Part shown: positions 1 to 7,014 of the stretch, one piece after another
Position numbering within the stretch: position 1 is the stretch's first letter
Layout of the letters: the number at the start of each line of letters is the position of its first letter
Virus record (IMG/VR): IMGVR_UViG_3300043427_000940
Span: 1-32,416 of that record
Source: a virus
Length of the DNA stretch: 32,416 nucleotides
Reading direction: 5' to 3' (one strand)
Notes under the pieces: model-generated
Seen by the model: only the letters and a program-made list of their open reading frames with translations
Told to the model about the DNA's origin: nothing
Database searches by the model: none
Made by a program: the position numbers and the translations under genes

Positions 1-96
1 GAAAGCGTAATTGCCACTACAAACACTTCGTATTCTGTTCAGGCAAATACTACAGTTAGCGGTAACTTGACTCTTGTTGCTGGTTCTTGGAGGTAA
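1..96 (+). CDS. Tail-fibre-like protein, C-terminal end only (cut by window edge)
   Basis: An open frame enters from the left edge and ends at TAA 94-96, giving 31 visible residues rich in Thr, Val, Ser and Asn and ending in LVAGSWR. The composition is that of beta-strand-rich fibre C-termini, and the next gene is a tail assembly chaperone, the usual partner of a fibre gene. Its last codons contain the ribosome binding site of that gene (GGAGG at 89-93). No domain can be assigned from so short a fragment; the fibre call rests on composition and context. Confidence 0.6.
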   Translation, partial: ESVIATTNTSYSVQANTTVSGNLTLVAGSWR

Positions 97-98
97 TT

Positions 99-539
99 AT
101 GTACGTCAAAATTGAAAATGGCTCTGTCTCTCAATATCCGTACAGTTATTACCAACTGATTTCAGATAACCCAAAAACGTCTTTTCCAGACGTAATGCCT
201 GACGATCAACTTGATTCGTGGGGTGTTTTCCCTGTCACGCCGACCACGGCCCCAACACCCGCGCCGGGGCAGATTGTTGAGGAGTTGACGCCCGCAGAAA
301 TTGGCGGTGTCTGGACGCAGCAATGGATTGCTCGGGCGGCAACGCAAGACGAAACCGATCAAAAAGCATCAGATGTTCGGACGCAGCGCAATGAGTTGTT
401 GTATCAGTGCGATTGGACGCAACTTGCCGATTCTTCTGTAGACAAAACAGCATGGGCAAATTATCGGCAGCAATTGCGGGATGTTCCGCAGCAGGCAGGA
501 TTTCCGTGGGAGGTTGTCTGGCCCACGCCGCCGCAGTAA
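99..539 (+). CDS. Putative phage tail assembly chaperone (Phage_tail_APC-like)
   Basis: A 146-residue protein. The ATG at 99 is chosen because GGAGG lies at 89-93; a TTG four codons earlier would fall inside that site. The C-terminal half (about residues 95-146) carries the pattern R-N-E-L-L-x5-W-T-Q, then W-x2-Y-R-Q-x-L-R-D, then a W-P-x-P-P end, which is characteristic of the tail assembly chaperone family associated with tail fibres. Residues 1-46 form a separate small domain starting MYVK and ending WGVFPV that recurs in the gene at 3241. Pro-rich residues 49-60 link the two. It follows one fibre-like gene and precedes another, consistent with a chaperone for fibre folding or attachment. 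The role is inferred from family resemblance. Confidence 0.8.
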   Translation: MYVKIENGSVSQYPYSYYQLISDNPKTSFPDVMPDDQLDSWGVFPVTPTTAPTPAPGQIVEELTPAEIGGVWTQQWIARAATQDETDQKASDVRTQRNELLYQCDWTQLADSSVDKTAWANYRQQLRDVPQQAGFPWEVVWPTPPQ

Positions 540-560
540 TATTGGATTAAGAGGTAAATC

Positions 561-1970
561 ATGACTACCGCATATACGTCTTTACTTGGTTTGGCGCTTC
601 CCGTAACCGGCGAATTGTCCGGAACGTGGGGTGATACCGTAAATGATTATCTGACCACGTACGTGGATGCAGCCGTTGCGGGCGTGCAGACAATTAGCGG
701 TAGCCAAACTGCGGTTACGCTGAGTAAAACCACCGGCAGTTCACTTTCTCAGGCTGGATCGGGGTCTACCGGTTCATCGCAGTACGCCATCATTAACTGC
801 ACCGGTAATCCGGCTGGATTGCTGACAATTACTGCCCCGGCGGCAAGCAAGGCGTACGTGGTTGTTAACGCCACCTCGACCAGCCAATCGGTCAAGGTTG
901 TTGGCTCTGGGCCGACCACTGGCGTAACGATGATTTCCGGCGAAAAGGCGCTGATTGCTTGGAACGGAAGCGATTTCGTAAAGGTGGCGAGCAGTGAGAC
1001 GGACGGCGTTTCAACGATCAGCTTTGGCTCTACCGGACTGACGCCTTCTACCGGTACGGCTGGCGCGATTACTGTTGCCGGTACGCTGGCAATTGGTTCT
1101 GGCGGGACGGGTGCAACGACTGCGCCCAATGCGCGTACTAACCTTGGCGCGACCACCGTTGGCTCAAACCTGTTTACCCTGACCAACCCGAGCGCCGTTA
1201 CCTTCCCGCAGATTAACGCCGACAACTCGGTTACCGCCCTCAGCGCGGCAGGTTTAAATACTGCCCTTGGTACGGTAGTTGGCCCTGCATCATCCACCGA
1301 CAACGCGGTGGCCCGGTTTGATGGCACGACCGGGAAGCTGGTTCAGAACAGCGCAGTAACGATTGCCGATGACGGCGCAACCACGATTACGACCACGACG
1401 GCAGCGACCAATACGGTTACGAACGTCCTTCAGGTCAACAGCCAAAGTTCTGGCACCCCCGCAAACAACATTGGTGCCGGGGTTCAGCTTGCTGTAGAGA
1501 CGGCTGCGGGCAACACAGAAATCGGGGTAACGCTTGAGGCGGTGGCGGTTGATACGACTTCGACTTCGGAAGACTTTGATTTAAACATCAAGACGATGGC
1601 GGCTGGTGCTGCGGCGGCACAGCGGCTGAAGATCAACTCCACCGGGGTGACGTTCAGCAACTCCATTGTTGAGACGGTGTTCCCAATCGTTGACGGCGGA
1701 TCGGTGGACATCAACCCGGCAAACGGAACGATTCAAACGTGGACGCTGGGCGCAAACCGAACGCCAACCGCGACCAGTTTCTTGGAAGGCCAGTCCGTAA
1801 CCCTAATGATTGCGGACGGCACCAGTGCTTATACGGTCACTTGGTCAACGATTGGCGTGGTTTGGACTAACGGAATTGCCCCAGCGCTGCCAACGTCTGG
1901 GTATGGCGTAATTGAGTTGTGGAAGGTTGGCTCCACGGTGTATGGTGCGTTTGTTGGCACGGTGGCGTAA
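561..1970 (+). CDS. Tail-fibre-like structural protein
   Basis: 469 residues, ATG 561 preceded by GAGG at 551-554. The N-terminus (TSLLGLALPVTGELSGTWGD) is a segment often seen at the start of phage tail-fibre-like proteins. The middle has the fibre signature GSGGTGATTAPNARTNLGA (about residues 179-197) and a VARFDGTTGKLVQNSA segment (about 249-264). Thr, Ser, Ala, Gly and Val dominate throughout, with no Cys-rich or catalytic motif, as expected for an extended trimeric beta-rich fibre. A chaperone gene lies immediately upstream and a beta-propeller protein follows with its ATG directly after this stop. Probably part of the host-recognition apparatus; the actual receptor-binding part is not identifiable. 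Confidence 0.75.
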   Translation: MTTAYTSLLGLALPVTGELSGTWGDTVNDYLTTYVDAAVAGVQTISGSQTAVTLSKTTGSSLSQAGSGSTGSSQYAIINCTGNPAGLLTITAPAASKAYVVVNATSTSQSVKVVGSGPTTGVTMISGEKALIAWNGSDFVKVASSETDGVSTISFGSTGLTPSTGTAGAITVAGTLAIGSGGTGATTAPNARTNLGATTVGSNLFTLTNPSAVTFPQINADNSVTALSAAGLNTALGTVVGPASSTDNAVARFDGTTGKLVQNSAVTIADDGATTITTTTAATNTVTNVLQVNSQSSGTPANNIGAGVQLAVETAAGNTEIGVTLEAVAVDTTSTSEDFDLNIKTMAAGAAAAQRLKINSTGVTFSNSIVETVFPIVDGGSVDINPANGTIQTWTLGANRTPTATSFLEGQSVTLMIADGTSAYTVTWSTIGVVWTNGIAPALPTSGYGVIELWKVGSTVYGAFVGTVA

Positions 1971-2999
1971 ATGCTGCAACACATGCTTAGAGCCGCAGGC
2001 GGCGGCAGTACGTATACCCTAGCGGTGGCGTTAGAGGCCACGCCGTATGTTCGCGCATATCGGTTTTCTAGCACCAAAGGCTTTGGAGCGGCGTATTCAA
2101 ACCCCGGAACTTTGCCAACAGACGTTGGGAACGGGATTGCGTTTACAAGCGATGGAACCGCGATTGCAGTTGCCCACGACACATTTCCTTATGTAAGCGC
2201 CTATCCGTGGTCGGGCGGTGGATTTGGTTCTAAATTTAGCAACCCGGCAACTGGGGTTGGCGACGATGGGAATGCTATTGCTTTCTCAGACGCCAATAAT
2301 GCCGTTGCAATTGCCATAGCAAGCACCCCCTATATCAATGTATATGCTTGGTCTGGGTCAGGTTTTGGTTCAAAGTTTAGCAATCCGGCCACTTTGCCAA
2401 CGGGAATAGGGAATGGCGTAGCGTTTACGGCAGATGATTCTGCAATTGCGGTGGCACACACAACGTCGCCGTATATTAGTGTTTATCCGTGGTCTGGTTC
2501 TGGTTTTGGTTCAAAGTTTAGTGACCCCGCCACTCTGCCGACCGGCACCGGGGCGTCTGTGGCGTTTTCTCCAGACGGGGCGGCAATTGCGGTAGGTCAT
2601 TCCACTTCACCTTACGTAAGCGTGTATCCGTGGTCCGGATCGGGGTTTGGGTCTAAGTTCAGTAACCCCGCTTCATTGCCAGCAGGCACCGCACAAGGAG
2701 TTGCGTTTTCTCCTGATAGCACCGCAATAGCCGTGGCGCATGTCAATTTACCGTACATTTCTGCATATCCGTGGTCTGGTTCCGGATTTGGAACAAAATT
2801 TGCCAATCCAGCCACAAGACCCGTAGATGATGGATATGGAGTTGCATTTTCCCCTGACGGGTTGTCTCTTGCCGTAGCCAATCTTTTTTCGCCCGGTATA
2901 ACAGCTTATCCTTGGTCGGCGTCTGGCTTTGGAACAAAGTTTGCAAACCCAACTACTGGATCGGCCAATTGCCGGGCAATTGCTTTTGGTGTAATTTAA
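1971..2999 (+). CDS. Seven-bladed beta-propeller repeat protein, putative receptor-binding or tail protein
   Basis: 342 residues built almost entirely from 47-residue repeats. Six consecutive units begin at residues 56, 103, 150, 197, 244 and 291, each reading about [IV]AFSPDG-x-AIAVAH-x4-PY[IV]S-x-YPWSGSGFG[ST]KF-x-NPA. An incomplete first unit (residues 13-55) lacks the opening IAF strand, and the C-terminus ends with a lone IAFGVI (337-342) that can supply it. That makes seven blades with a Velcro-type closure, resembling WD40/YVTN-like propellers. The ATG follows the fibre stop with no gap, so translation is probably coupled. No signal peptide or catalytic residue was seen. Position among fibre genes suggests a virion adhesin; this is inference. 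ATG 1983 is an alternative start. Confidence 0.8.
   Translation: MLQHMLRAAGGGSTYTLAVALEATPYVRAYRFSSTKGFGAAYSNPGTLPTDVGNGIAFTSDGTAIAVAHDTFPYVSAYPWSGGGFGSKFSNPATGVGDDGNAIAFSDANNAVAIAIASTPYINVYAWSGSGFGSKFSNPATLPTGIGNGVAFTADDSAIAVAHTTSPYISVYPWSGSGFGSKFSDPATLPTGTGASVAFSPDGAAIAVGHSTSPYVSVYPWSGSGFGSKFSNPASLPAGTAQGVAFSPDSTAIAVAHVNLPYISAYPWSGSGFGTKFANPATRPVDDGYGVAFSPDGLSLAVANLFSPGITAYPWSASGFGTKFANPTTGSANCRAIAFGVI
2136..2978 (+). repeat. Six tandem 141-bp coding repeats (propeller blades)
   Basis: Six in-frame units of 47 codons (the last 46) encode propeller blades 2-7. Parts of the units are still similar at DNA level, for example around the PWSGSGFG segment, so recombination between blades is possible. 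Confidence 0.8.
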
Positions 3000-3238
3000 T
3001 GGACAAACAAACCATTCTTAAACAAGCGGTTCAGGCAAGAAAAGACGAAGTGCTTGGTTATCAAATTAACATTGATAATTACACGCTTGCCCTTGCGCAT
3101 ATTGACAAAATGCCCGAAGCCGAGCAGGTTGAATTGGCAGAATTTAAAGAAATGTTAACAAGTCTGCTGAAATCAGAAATCGTGGAACAGAAAAAAGCCA
3201 AGATTATGTTGGCCGTTATTGAACAGCAGTTGGTGTAA
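2999..3238 (+). CDS. Small helical protein of unknown function
   Basis: 79 residues, starting at the ATG that overlaps the propeller stop (TAATG, 2997-3001). Longer readings of this frame start inside the propeller gene and are unlikely. The protein is rich in Lys, Glu, Gln, Leu and Ile, with regularly spaced hydrophobic residues suggesting two or three amphipathic helices and possibly a coiled coil. There are no cysteines, no membrane segment and no recognised motif. It sits between the propeller and the second chaperone-like gene, so a role in assembly or attachment of the adhesin is conceivable, but nothing in the sequence shows it. Confidence 0.65.
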   Translation: MDKQTILKQAVQARKDEVLGYQINIDNYTLALAHIDKMPEAEQVELAEFKEMLTSLLKSEIVEQKKAKIMLAVIEQQLV

Positions 3239-3240
3239 AT

Positions 3241-3792
3241 ATGTACGTCAAGGTGAAAGACGGGTTGGTCGAGCGGTATCCGTACACGCCGACTGATTTG
3301 ATCCGCCAACACCCTGACACATCGTTTCCGGCTGGCGCTCTTTCTGAAGTATTTCTTGCCCGGTGGGGTGTTTACCCCGTAGAAGAATCTGAACCGCCTG
3401 ACTGCAACCCCCTGACGCATCAAGTTGAGGAGGGCATGCCGTTTGAAGAAGACGGCAAATGGTGCAGATCTTGGGCAATTTACATAATGTCCGCGCAAGA
3501 GCAGGCGGAGGCTGCGGCGCATTTGGCAGAAAAACTTGGCAGCCAACTTGGCCGGGTTTTGAATGAGTTTGCCAAGACCCGTGGCTACGACAGCATGCTG
3601 AGTGCTTGCACCTACGCGGCGAGCGCGGTAGACAGATTTAAACGCGAAGGGCAATATTGCTTTGGCGTAAGGGATGCGGCGTGGGCTGCCTTAGAGCAGA
3701 TCATGGCAGATGCCGTGGCTGGCAAGCGCAGACCGCCTACAGACCTTCAGCAGATTGTGGGCGAACTGCCCAAACTGGCATGGCCCGAGTAG
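3241..3792 (+). CDS. Second chaperone-type protein sharing the MYVK N-terminal domain
   Basis: 183 residues, ATG 3241 two bases after the previous stop. Residues 1-47 align with residues 1-46 of the chaperone at 99: both begin MYVK, share YPY, an LI-x-P-TSFP core and end WGV[FY]PV. The rest is unrelated to the first chaperone: about residues 80-183 form an Ala-rich helical domain with a distinctive run around SACTYAASAVDRF and FGVRDAAWAALEQIM, ending in LAWPE. It is therefore probably a second fibre-assembly or attachment protein specialised for the upstream propeller/fibre products. The shared N-terminal domain is seen directly; its function is unknown. Confidence 0.7.
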   Translation: MYVKVKDGLVERYPYTPTDLIRQHPDTSFPAGALSEVFLARWGVYPVEESEPPDCNPLTHQVEEGMPFEEDGKWCRSWAIYIMSAQEQAEAAAHLAEKLGSQLGRVLNEFAKTRGYDSMLSACTYAASAVDRFKREGQYCFGVRDAAWAALEQIMADAVAGKRRPPTDLQQIVGELPKLAWPE

Positions 3793-3795
3793 GAA

Positions 3796-3888
3796 ATGTG
3801 GGACTGGTTGCTGGCTTTTATTGCAGCGGCTTGCTTAGTTTGGGCCGTTGTGCTGGTGACTTGGTTGACGATTTACGTATTGAGGTGA
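3796..3888 (+). CDS. 30-residue Trp-rich single-pass membrane microprotein
   Basis: A short frame fits exactly between its neighbours: ATG 3796, TGA 3886-3888, three bases after the previous stop and three before the next ATG. It starts MWDW, has an uninterrupted hydrophobic stretch of about 24 residues with four Trp in total, and ends in a single Arg. That is one transmembrane helix with almost nothing else. AGGA at 3791-3794 is too close to be a good ribosome site, so coupling to the upstream gene is likely. It stands first in the lysis cassette; a role as accessory holin or antiholin is a guess. A similar Trp-rich peptide occurs at 32074-32169 on the other strand. Confidence 0.55.
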   Translation: MWDWLLAFIAAACLVWAVVLVTWLTIYVLR

Positions 3889-3891
3889 CGT

Positions 3892-4167
3892 ATGGCTTGG
3901 TCTGATGTATTGAAAGCGGTCATCCCCATCGTGGTGGCTGCGTTGGCTTGGCTGCTGGGGCAGGTGGCTTCGTTCTCCGAGCGCCTGACGAAGATTGAGG
4001 GGCAGATGCCCGCCCTGATTACCAAAGAAGGCACGCCGACCGACAGCCCGATTAGCGCCGAAAAACGGGCCGCGCTGAAAGAACAATTGATGCAGCACAT
4101 CAACGAACTTCAAGTCAAAGTCCGACTGCTTGAGGAACGTGAACGGCTTACAAAAGGAGCCAAATAA
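3892..4167 (+). CDS. Membrane-anchored coiled-coil protein of the lysis cassette
   Basis: 91 residues, ATG 3892 with GAGG at 3882-3885. Residues about 8-28 (AVIPIVVAALAWLLGQVASF) form one N-terminal membrane anchor; the remainder is charged and helical, and residues 57-88 have the heptad pattern of a coiled coil. That topology resembles an inner-membrane spanin (Rz-like) or an accessory holin protein. However, no Rz1-like lipoprotein frame was found nested in it or following it. Its stop overlaps the holin start (TAATG), so the two are translationally coupled. The lysis link is inferred from position. Confidence 0.7.
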   Translation: MAWSDVLKAVIPIVVAALAWLLGQVASFSERLTKIEGQMPALITKEGTPTDSPISAEKRAALKEQLMQHINELQVKVRLLEERERLTKGAK

Positions 4168-4634
4168 TGCTTGAAACCCTACTTGGCGGTGTATTTGGTG
4201 GCATCCTGCGGCTTGCCCCTGAAGTGTTCAAGATCTTCGACAAGAAGAATGAACGCGCCCATGAACTGCGGATGGTTCAGGCCGAGATGGAATTTGCCAA
4301 AATTCGCGGTGAAATTGCCATGCGGCAGGTTGAGGCAGCAATGACGATGGCAGAAGTAGACGCCATTGGAGAAGCGTTTAAAGAGCAGTCTCAGACTGCT
4401 CAGGCGGCGGGTAAGTTTGTTGCTGCCATCTCTGCGCTGGTTCGCCCGACCGTGACATACGCCTTCCTTGGCCTGTACGCGGCGGTCAAGATTGCCGCCT
4501 TCATGATCGCCATCCAGCAGAACGGGGACTGGAAGGAAGTGCTGATCCAGATGTGGGGCAGCGACGATCTGGCGGTGTTCAACATGGTCATTTCCTTCTG
4601 GTTTGTGGGCCGCGTGTATGAGCGCAGTAAGTGA
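4167..4634 (+). CDS. Holin, 3TM/GTA-holin-like
   Basis: 155 residues, ATG 4167 with AAAGGAG at 4153-4159. The N-terminus is amphipathic, followed by a charged helix (about 28-70) and a C-terminal membrane part containing RPTVTYAFLGLYAAVKIAA (about 94-112) and a final segment ending FWFVGRVYERS. The RPxxTY-x-F-x-GLY and FW[FY]-x-GR-x-x-E signatures match the family of holins first described with gene-transfer-agent release (GTA_holin_3TM). It would permeabilise the inner membrane to let the lysozyme out. The downstream lysozyme start lies inside its last codons, tightly coupling the pair. Confidence 0.8.
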   Translation: MLETLLGGVFGGILRLAPEVFKIFDKKNERAHELRMVQAEMEFAKIRGEIAMRQVEAAMTMAEVDAIGEAFKEQSQTAQAAGKFVAAISALVRPTVTYAFLGLYAAVKIAAFMIAIQQNGDWKEVLIQMWGSDDLAVFNMVISFWFVGRVYERSK

Positions 4635-5076
4635 AGCGGTAGAGATTGCCGCTGCGCTTTGCCGCCCTTTTGAGGGGCTGCGCCTGAAGCCGTACATCTG
4701 TCCGGCGGGCTACCCAACGATTGGTTTTGGGACGGTTTTTAAGCCTGACGGCACCAAGGTCACGATGGAACACCCGGAAATCAGCAAGGAAACCGCAGAG
4801 GAATGGCTGCTTTCTGAACTGAAAACCAATTATTTGGCGGGTGTTTTGAAGGCGTCCCCGAGCCTGATTTCGTACCCACGGGTACTAGGCGCAATGACGG
4901 ACTTTGCCTACAATTTGGGCGTTGCCAGATACCGGGGCAGCACGCTGCGCAAAAAGGTGGATGAACAGGATTGGGAATCCGCCAAAGAACAGTTAATGCT
5001 GTGGACTCGCGGGGGTGGGAAAGTGCTTCCGGGGCTGGTTAAACGCCGTCAGGCCGAGTGCCGATTTTTGGATTGA
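4618..5076 (+). CDS. Endolysin, GH24 lysozyme (E-C-T triad)
   Basis: 152 residues from ATG 4618, which overlaps the holin end. It has the lysozyme core FEGLRLKPYICPAGYPTIGF: catalytic Glu19, then Cys28 nine residues later and Thr34 fifteen residues later. This is the E-8-[D/C]-5-T spacing of GH24 enzymes; Cys replaces the Asp of T4 lysozyme, as in P1 Lyz. FAYNLGVARYRGSTL (about residues 99-113) and a KVLPGLVKRRQAECRFL C-terminus complete the family pattern. There is no signal peptide or SAR segment, so export should need the holin. Two further Cys (15 and 149) are present. It cuts peptidoglycan glycan strands at lysis. Confidence 0.9.
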   Translation: MSAVSEAVEIAAALCRPFEGLRLKPYICPAGYPTIGFGTVFKPDGTKVTMEHPEISKETAEEWLLSELKTNYLAGVLKASPSLISYPRVLGAMTDFAYNLGVARYRGSTLRKKVDEQDWESAKEQLMLWTRGGGKVLPGLVKRRQAECRFLD

Positions 5077-5103
5077 GGGCTGTGTACCCATTGAGGTTTT
5101 TGA

Positions 5104-7014
5104 ATGCCGCTCAAAAAGATACTGTTCAAGCCCGGAGTTAACCGGGAAAACACCCGCTATACCACTGAGGGTGGGTGGTACGAATCAAATTTGGTTCGTT
5201 TCCGCCAAGGCACCCCCGAAAAGATTGGCGGTTGGCAGCGCATTTCTGCCCATACTTTCCTTGGGCTTTGCCGTTCTTTGTGGAACTGGGTAACGCTGGG
5301 CGGGCTAAACCTGATGGGGGTTGGCACCAACCTGAAGTTCTACATTGAAAAGGGTGGCGTTTACAACGACATCACCCCCCTGAGAACCACGGTTAACCCC
5401 ATGCTGGGTGCCCAGCCGCCCGGCACGGGTAACCCGTTTACAGCCACCCTAAACTCCAACGTTATTACGGTTACTGACGTATCCCACGGCTGCGCAACCG
5501 GGGATTTTGTGACGTTCAGCGGTGCTGTTGGGCTTGGCGGGAACATCACGGCAACGCTTTTAAACGCCAACCATCAGGTCACGGTAACGAGCGGCGACAC
5601 GTACACCATTACCGTGTCCGCTCAGGCAAATGCTACCGACGTATCTGGATCGCCCGGCGGCGGGGCGGCGGTTATTGCCAAGTACGAGATTCCGGTCGGC
5701 CCGGCGTACGAAGTTCCTCTGACTGGCTGGGGTGCCGGGGCATGGAGTTCTGGAACTTGGGGTGTTGGCACCTCCGGCACGGCGTCCATGCGGTTGTGGA
5801 GTCAATCCAACTTTGGCGAAGATTTGGTCTTTAGCCAGAGACAGGGTGCCATTTACTACTGGGACGCTACCAGTGGGGTAACGTCGCGAGCAGTGGCGTT
5901 GACCAGTTTGTCTGGTGCGTCGGATGTGCCGACTGTCCAGAACTTTGTGTACGTTTCTGACGTAAGCCGGTTTGTGATTGCTTTTGGTGCAAACGAACTT
6001 GGCTCTGGCACTCAAGATCCGATGCTAATTCGGTGGTCGGATCAGGAATCGTTGACCAATTGGACGCCTGCGGCAACCAACCAAGCGGGCGGAATCCGGT
6101 TGTCGCACGGCTCAGAGATTGTTGCGGCTGTGCAAACCCGGCAGGAAATCGTCGTTTTGACGGACTCTGCCATTTACTCCATGCAGTACCTTGGGCCGCC
6201 GGTGGTTTGGGGTGTTCAACTGCTTGGAGATAACGTATCCATTATTGGTCCGAACGCGGCTATTGCTGCTGGCGGTGCCGTTTATTGGATGGGCGTAGAT
6301 AAATTCTACAAATACGACGGCCGACTACAAACGCTGCGCTGTGACCTGCGGCAGTTTATTTATTCAGACATTAACCTTAACCAATCTCAACAGATTTTCT
6401 GCGGCACAAATGACGGCTTTAATGAAATCTGGTGGTTTTATTGCTCGGCCGGAAGCATTAACGTAGATAAATATGTTATTTATAACTACGCCGAAGATAT
6501 TTGGTATTACGGTGATTTGGCAAGAACTGCGTGGATTGATTCCGGTTTGAGGACGGTTCCGGTTGCTGCGACCTACAGCAATAACCTTGTTAATCACGAA
6601 GACGGCGTGGATAACAATGAAACCGGTACGCCGCAAGCAATTAGCGCATCCATCGGCTCCTCCGAAACCGACATTGATGACGGCCACAACTTTGGCTTTA
6701 TCTGGCGCTTGCTGCCGGACATTACGTTCCGTGGGTCTACGGGAGACTTGACCCCGCAGGTGACCATGACGCTGCTGCCCATGCAGAACTCTGGATCGGG
6801 GGTAAACAACCCAACCTCACGGGGCGGATCGGACAATGCTGCGGTGCAGCGGATAGCCGTGGCAACGATTGAGGAATTTACCGGGCAGGTTTATATTCGG
6901 GTTCGGGGTCGGCAGATTATCTTTAAATGCGAGTCCAACCGACTAGGAACGCAATGGCAGCTTGGGGCGCCGCGAATTGACATTAAACCGGACGGCAGAC
7001 GGGGCAACACATGA
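5104..7014 (+). CDS. Structural protein, candidate head-completion/tail-hub (P22 gp10-like)
   Basis: 636 residues, ATG 5104 with GAGG at 5093-5096. The N-terminus (FKPGVNRENTRYTTEGGWY, then NLVRFRQGTPEKIGGW) resembles the start of phage DNA-stabilisation/tail adaptor proteins of the P22 gp10 type, in which short W/G-rich blades form a propeller-like subunit of the tail hub. Residues about 105-195 are an inserted Thr/Val-rich domain with a VSHGCATGDFVTFSGA core, and a GWGAGAWSSGTWGVG segment follows. The rest has repeating short beta motifs such as AIYSMQYLG and VYWMG. It overlaps the next gene by ATGA (7011-7014). The gp10 assignment is by resemblance only. Confidence 0.7.
   Translation: MPLKKILFKPGVNRENTRYTTEGGWYESNLVRFRQGTPEKIGGWQRISAHTFLGLCRSLWNWVTLGGLNLMGVGTNLKFYIEKGGVYNDITPLRTTVNPMLGAQPPGTGNPFTATLNSNVITVTDVSHGCATGDFVTFSGAVGLGGNITATLLNANHQVTVTSGDTYTITVSAQANATDVSGSPGGGAAVIAKYEIPVGPAYEVPLTGWGAGAWSSGTWGVGTSGTASMRLWSQSNFGEDLVFSQRQGAIYYWDATSGVTSRAVALTSLSGASDVPTVQNFVYVSDVSRFVIAFGANELGSGTQDPMLIRWSDQESLTNWTPAATNQAGGIRLSHGSEIVAAVQTRQEIVVLTDSAIYSMQYLGPPVVWGVQLLGDNVSIIGPNAAIAAGGAVYWMGVDKFYKYDGRLQTLRCDLRQFIYSDINLNQSQQIFCGTNDGFNEIWWFYCSAGSINVDKYVIYNYAEDIWYYGDLARTAWIDSGLRTVPVAATYSNNLVNHEDGVDNNETGTPQAISASIGSSETDIDDGHNFGFIWRLLPDITFRGSTGDLTPQVTMTLLPMQNSGSGVNNPTSRGGSDNAAVQRIAVATIEEFTGQVYIRVRGRQIIFKCESNRLGTQWQLGAPRIDIKPDGRRGNT

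Noticed and set aside
749-1327. 192-codon frame on the - strand under the fibre gene
   Set aside because: Product is Ala/Val/Pro-rich without motif and is an antisense shadow of Thr/Gly codons.
3892-4167. Rz/Rz1 spanin pair
   Set aside because: Topology of the product fits an inner-membrane spanin, but no lipoprotein signal (lipobox) frame was found nested or downstream.
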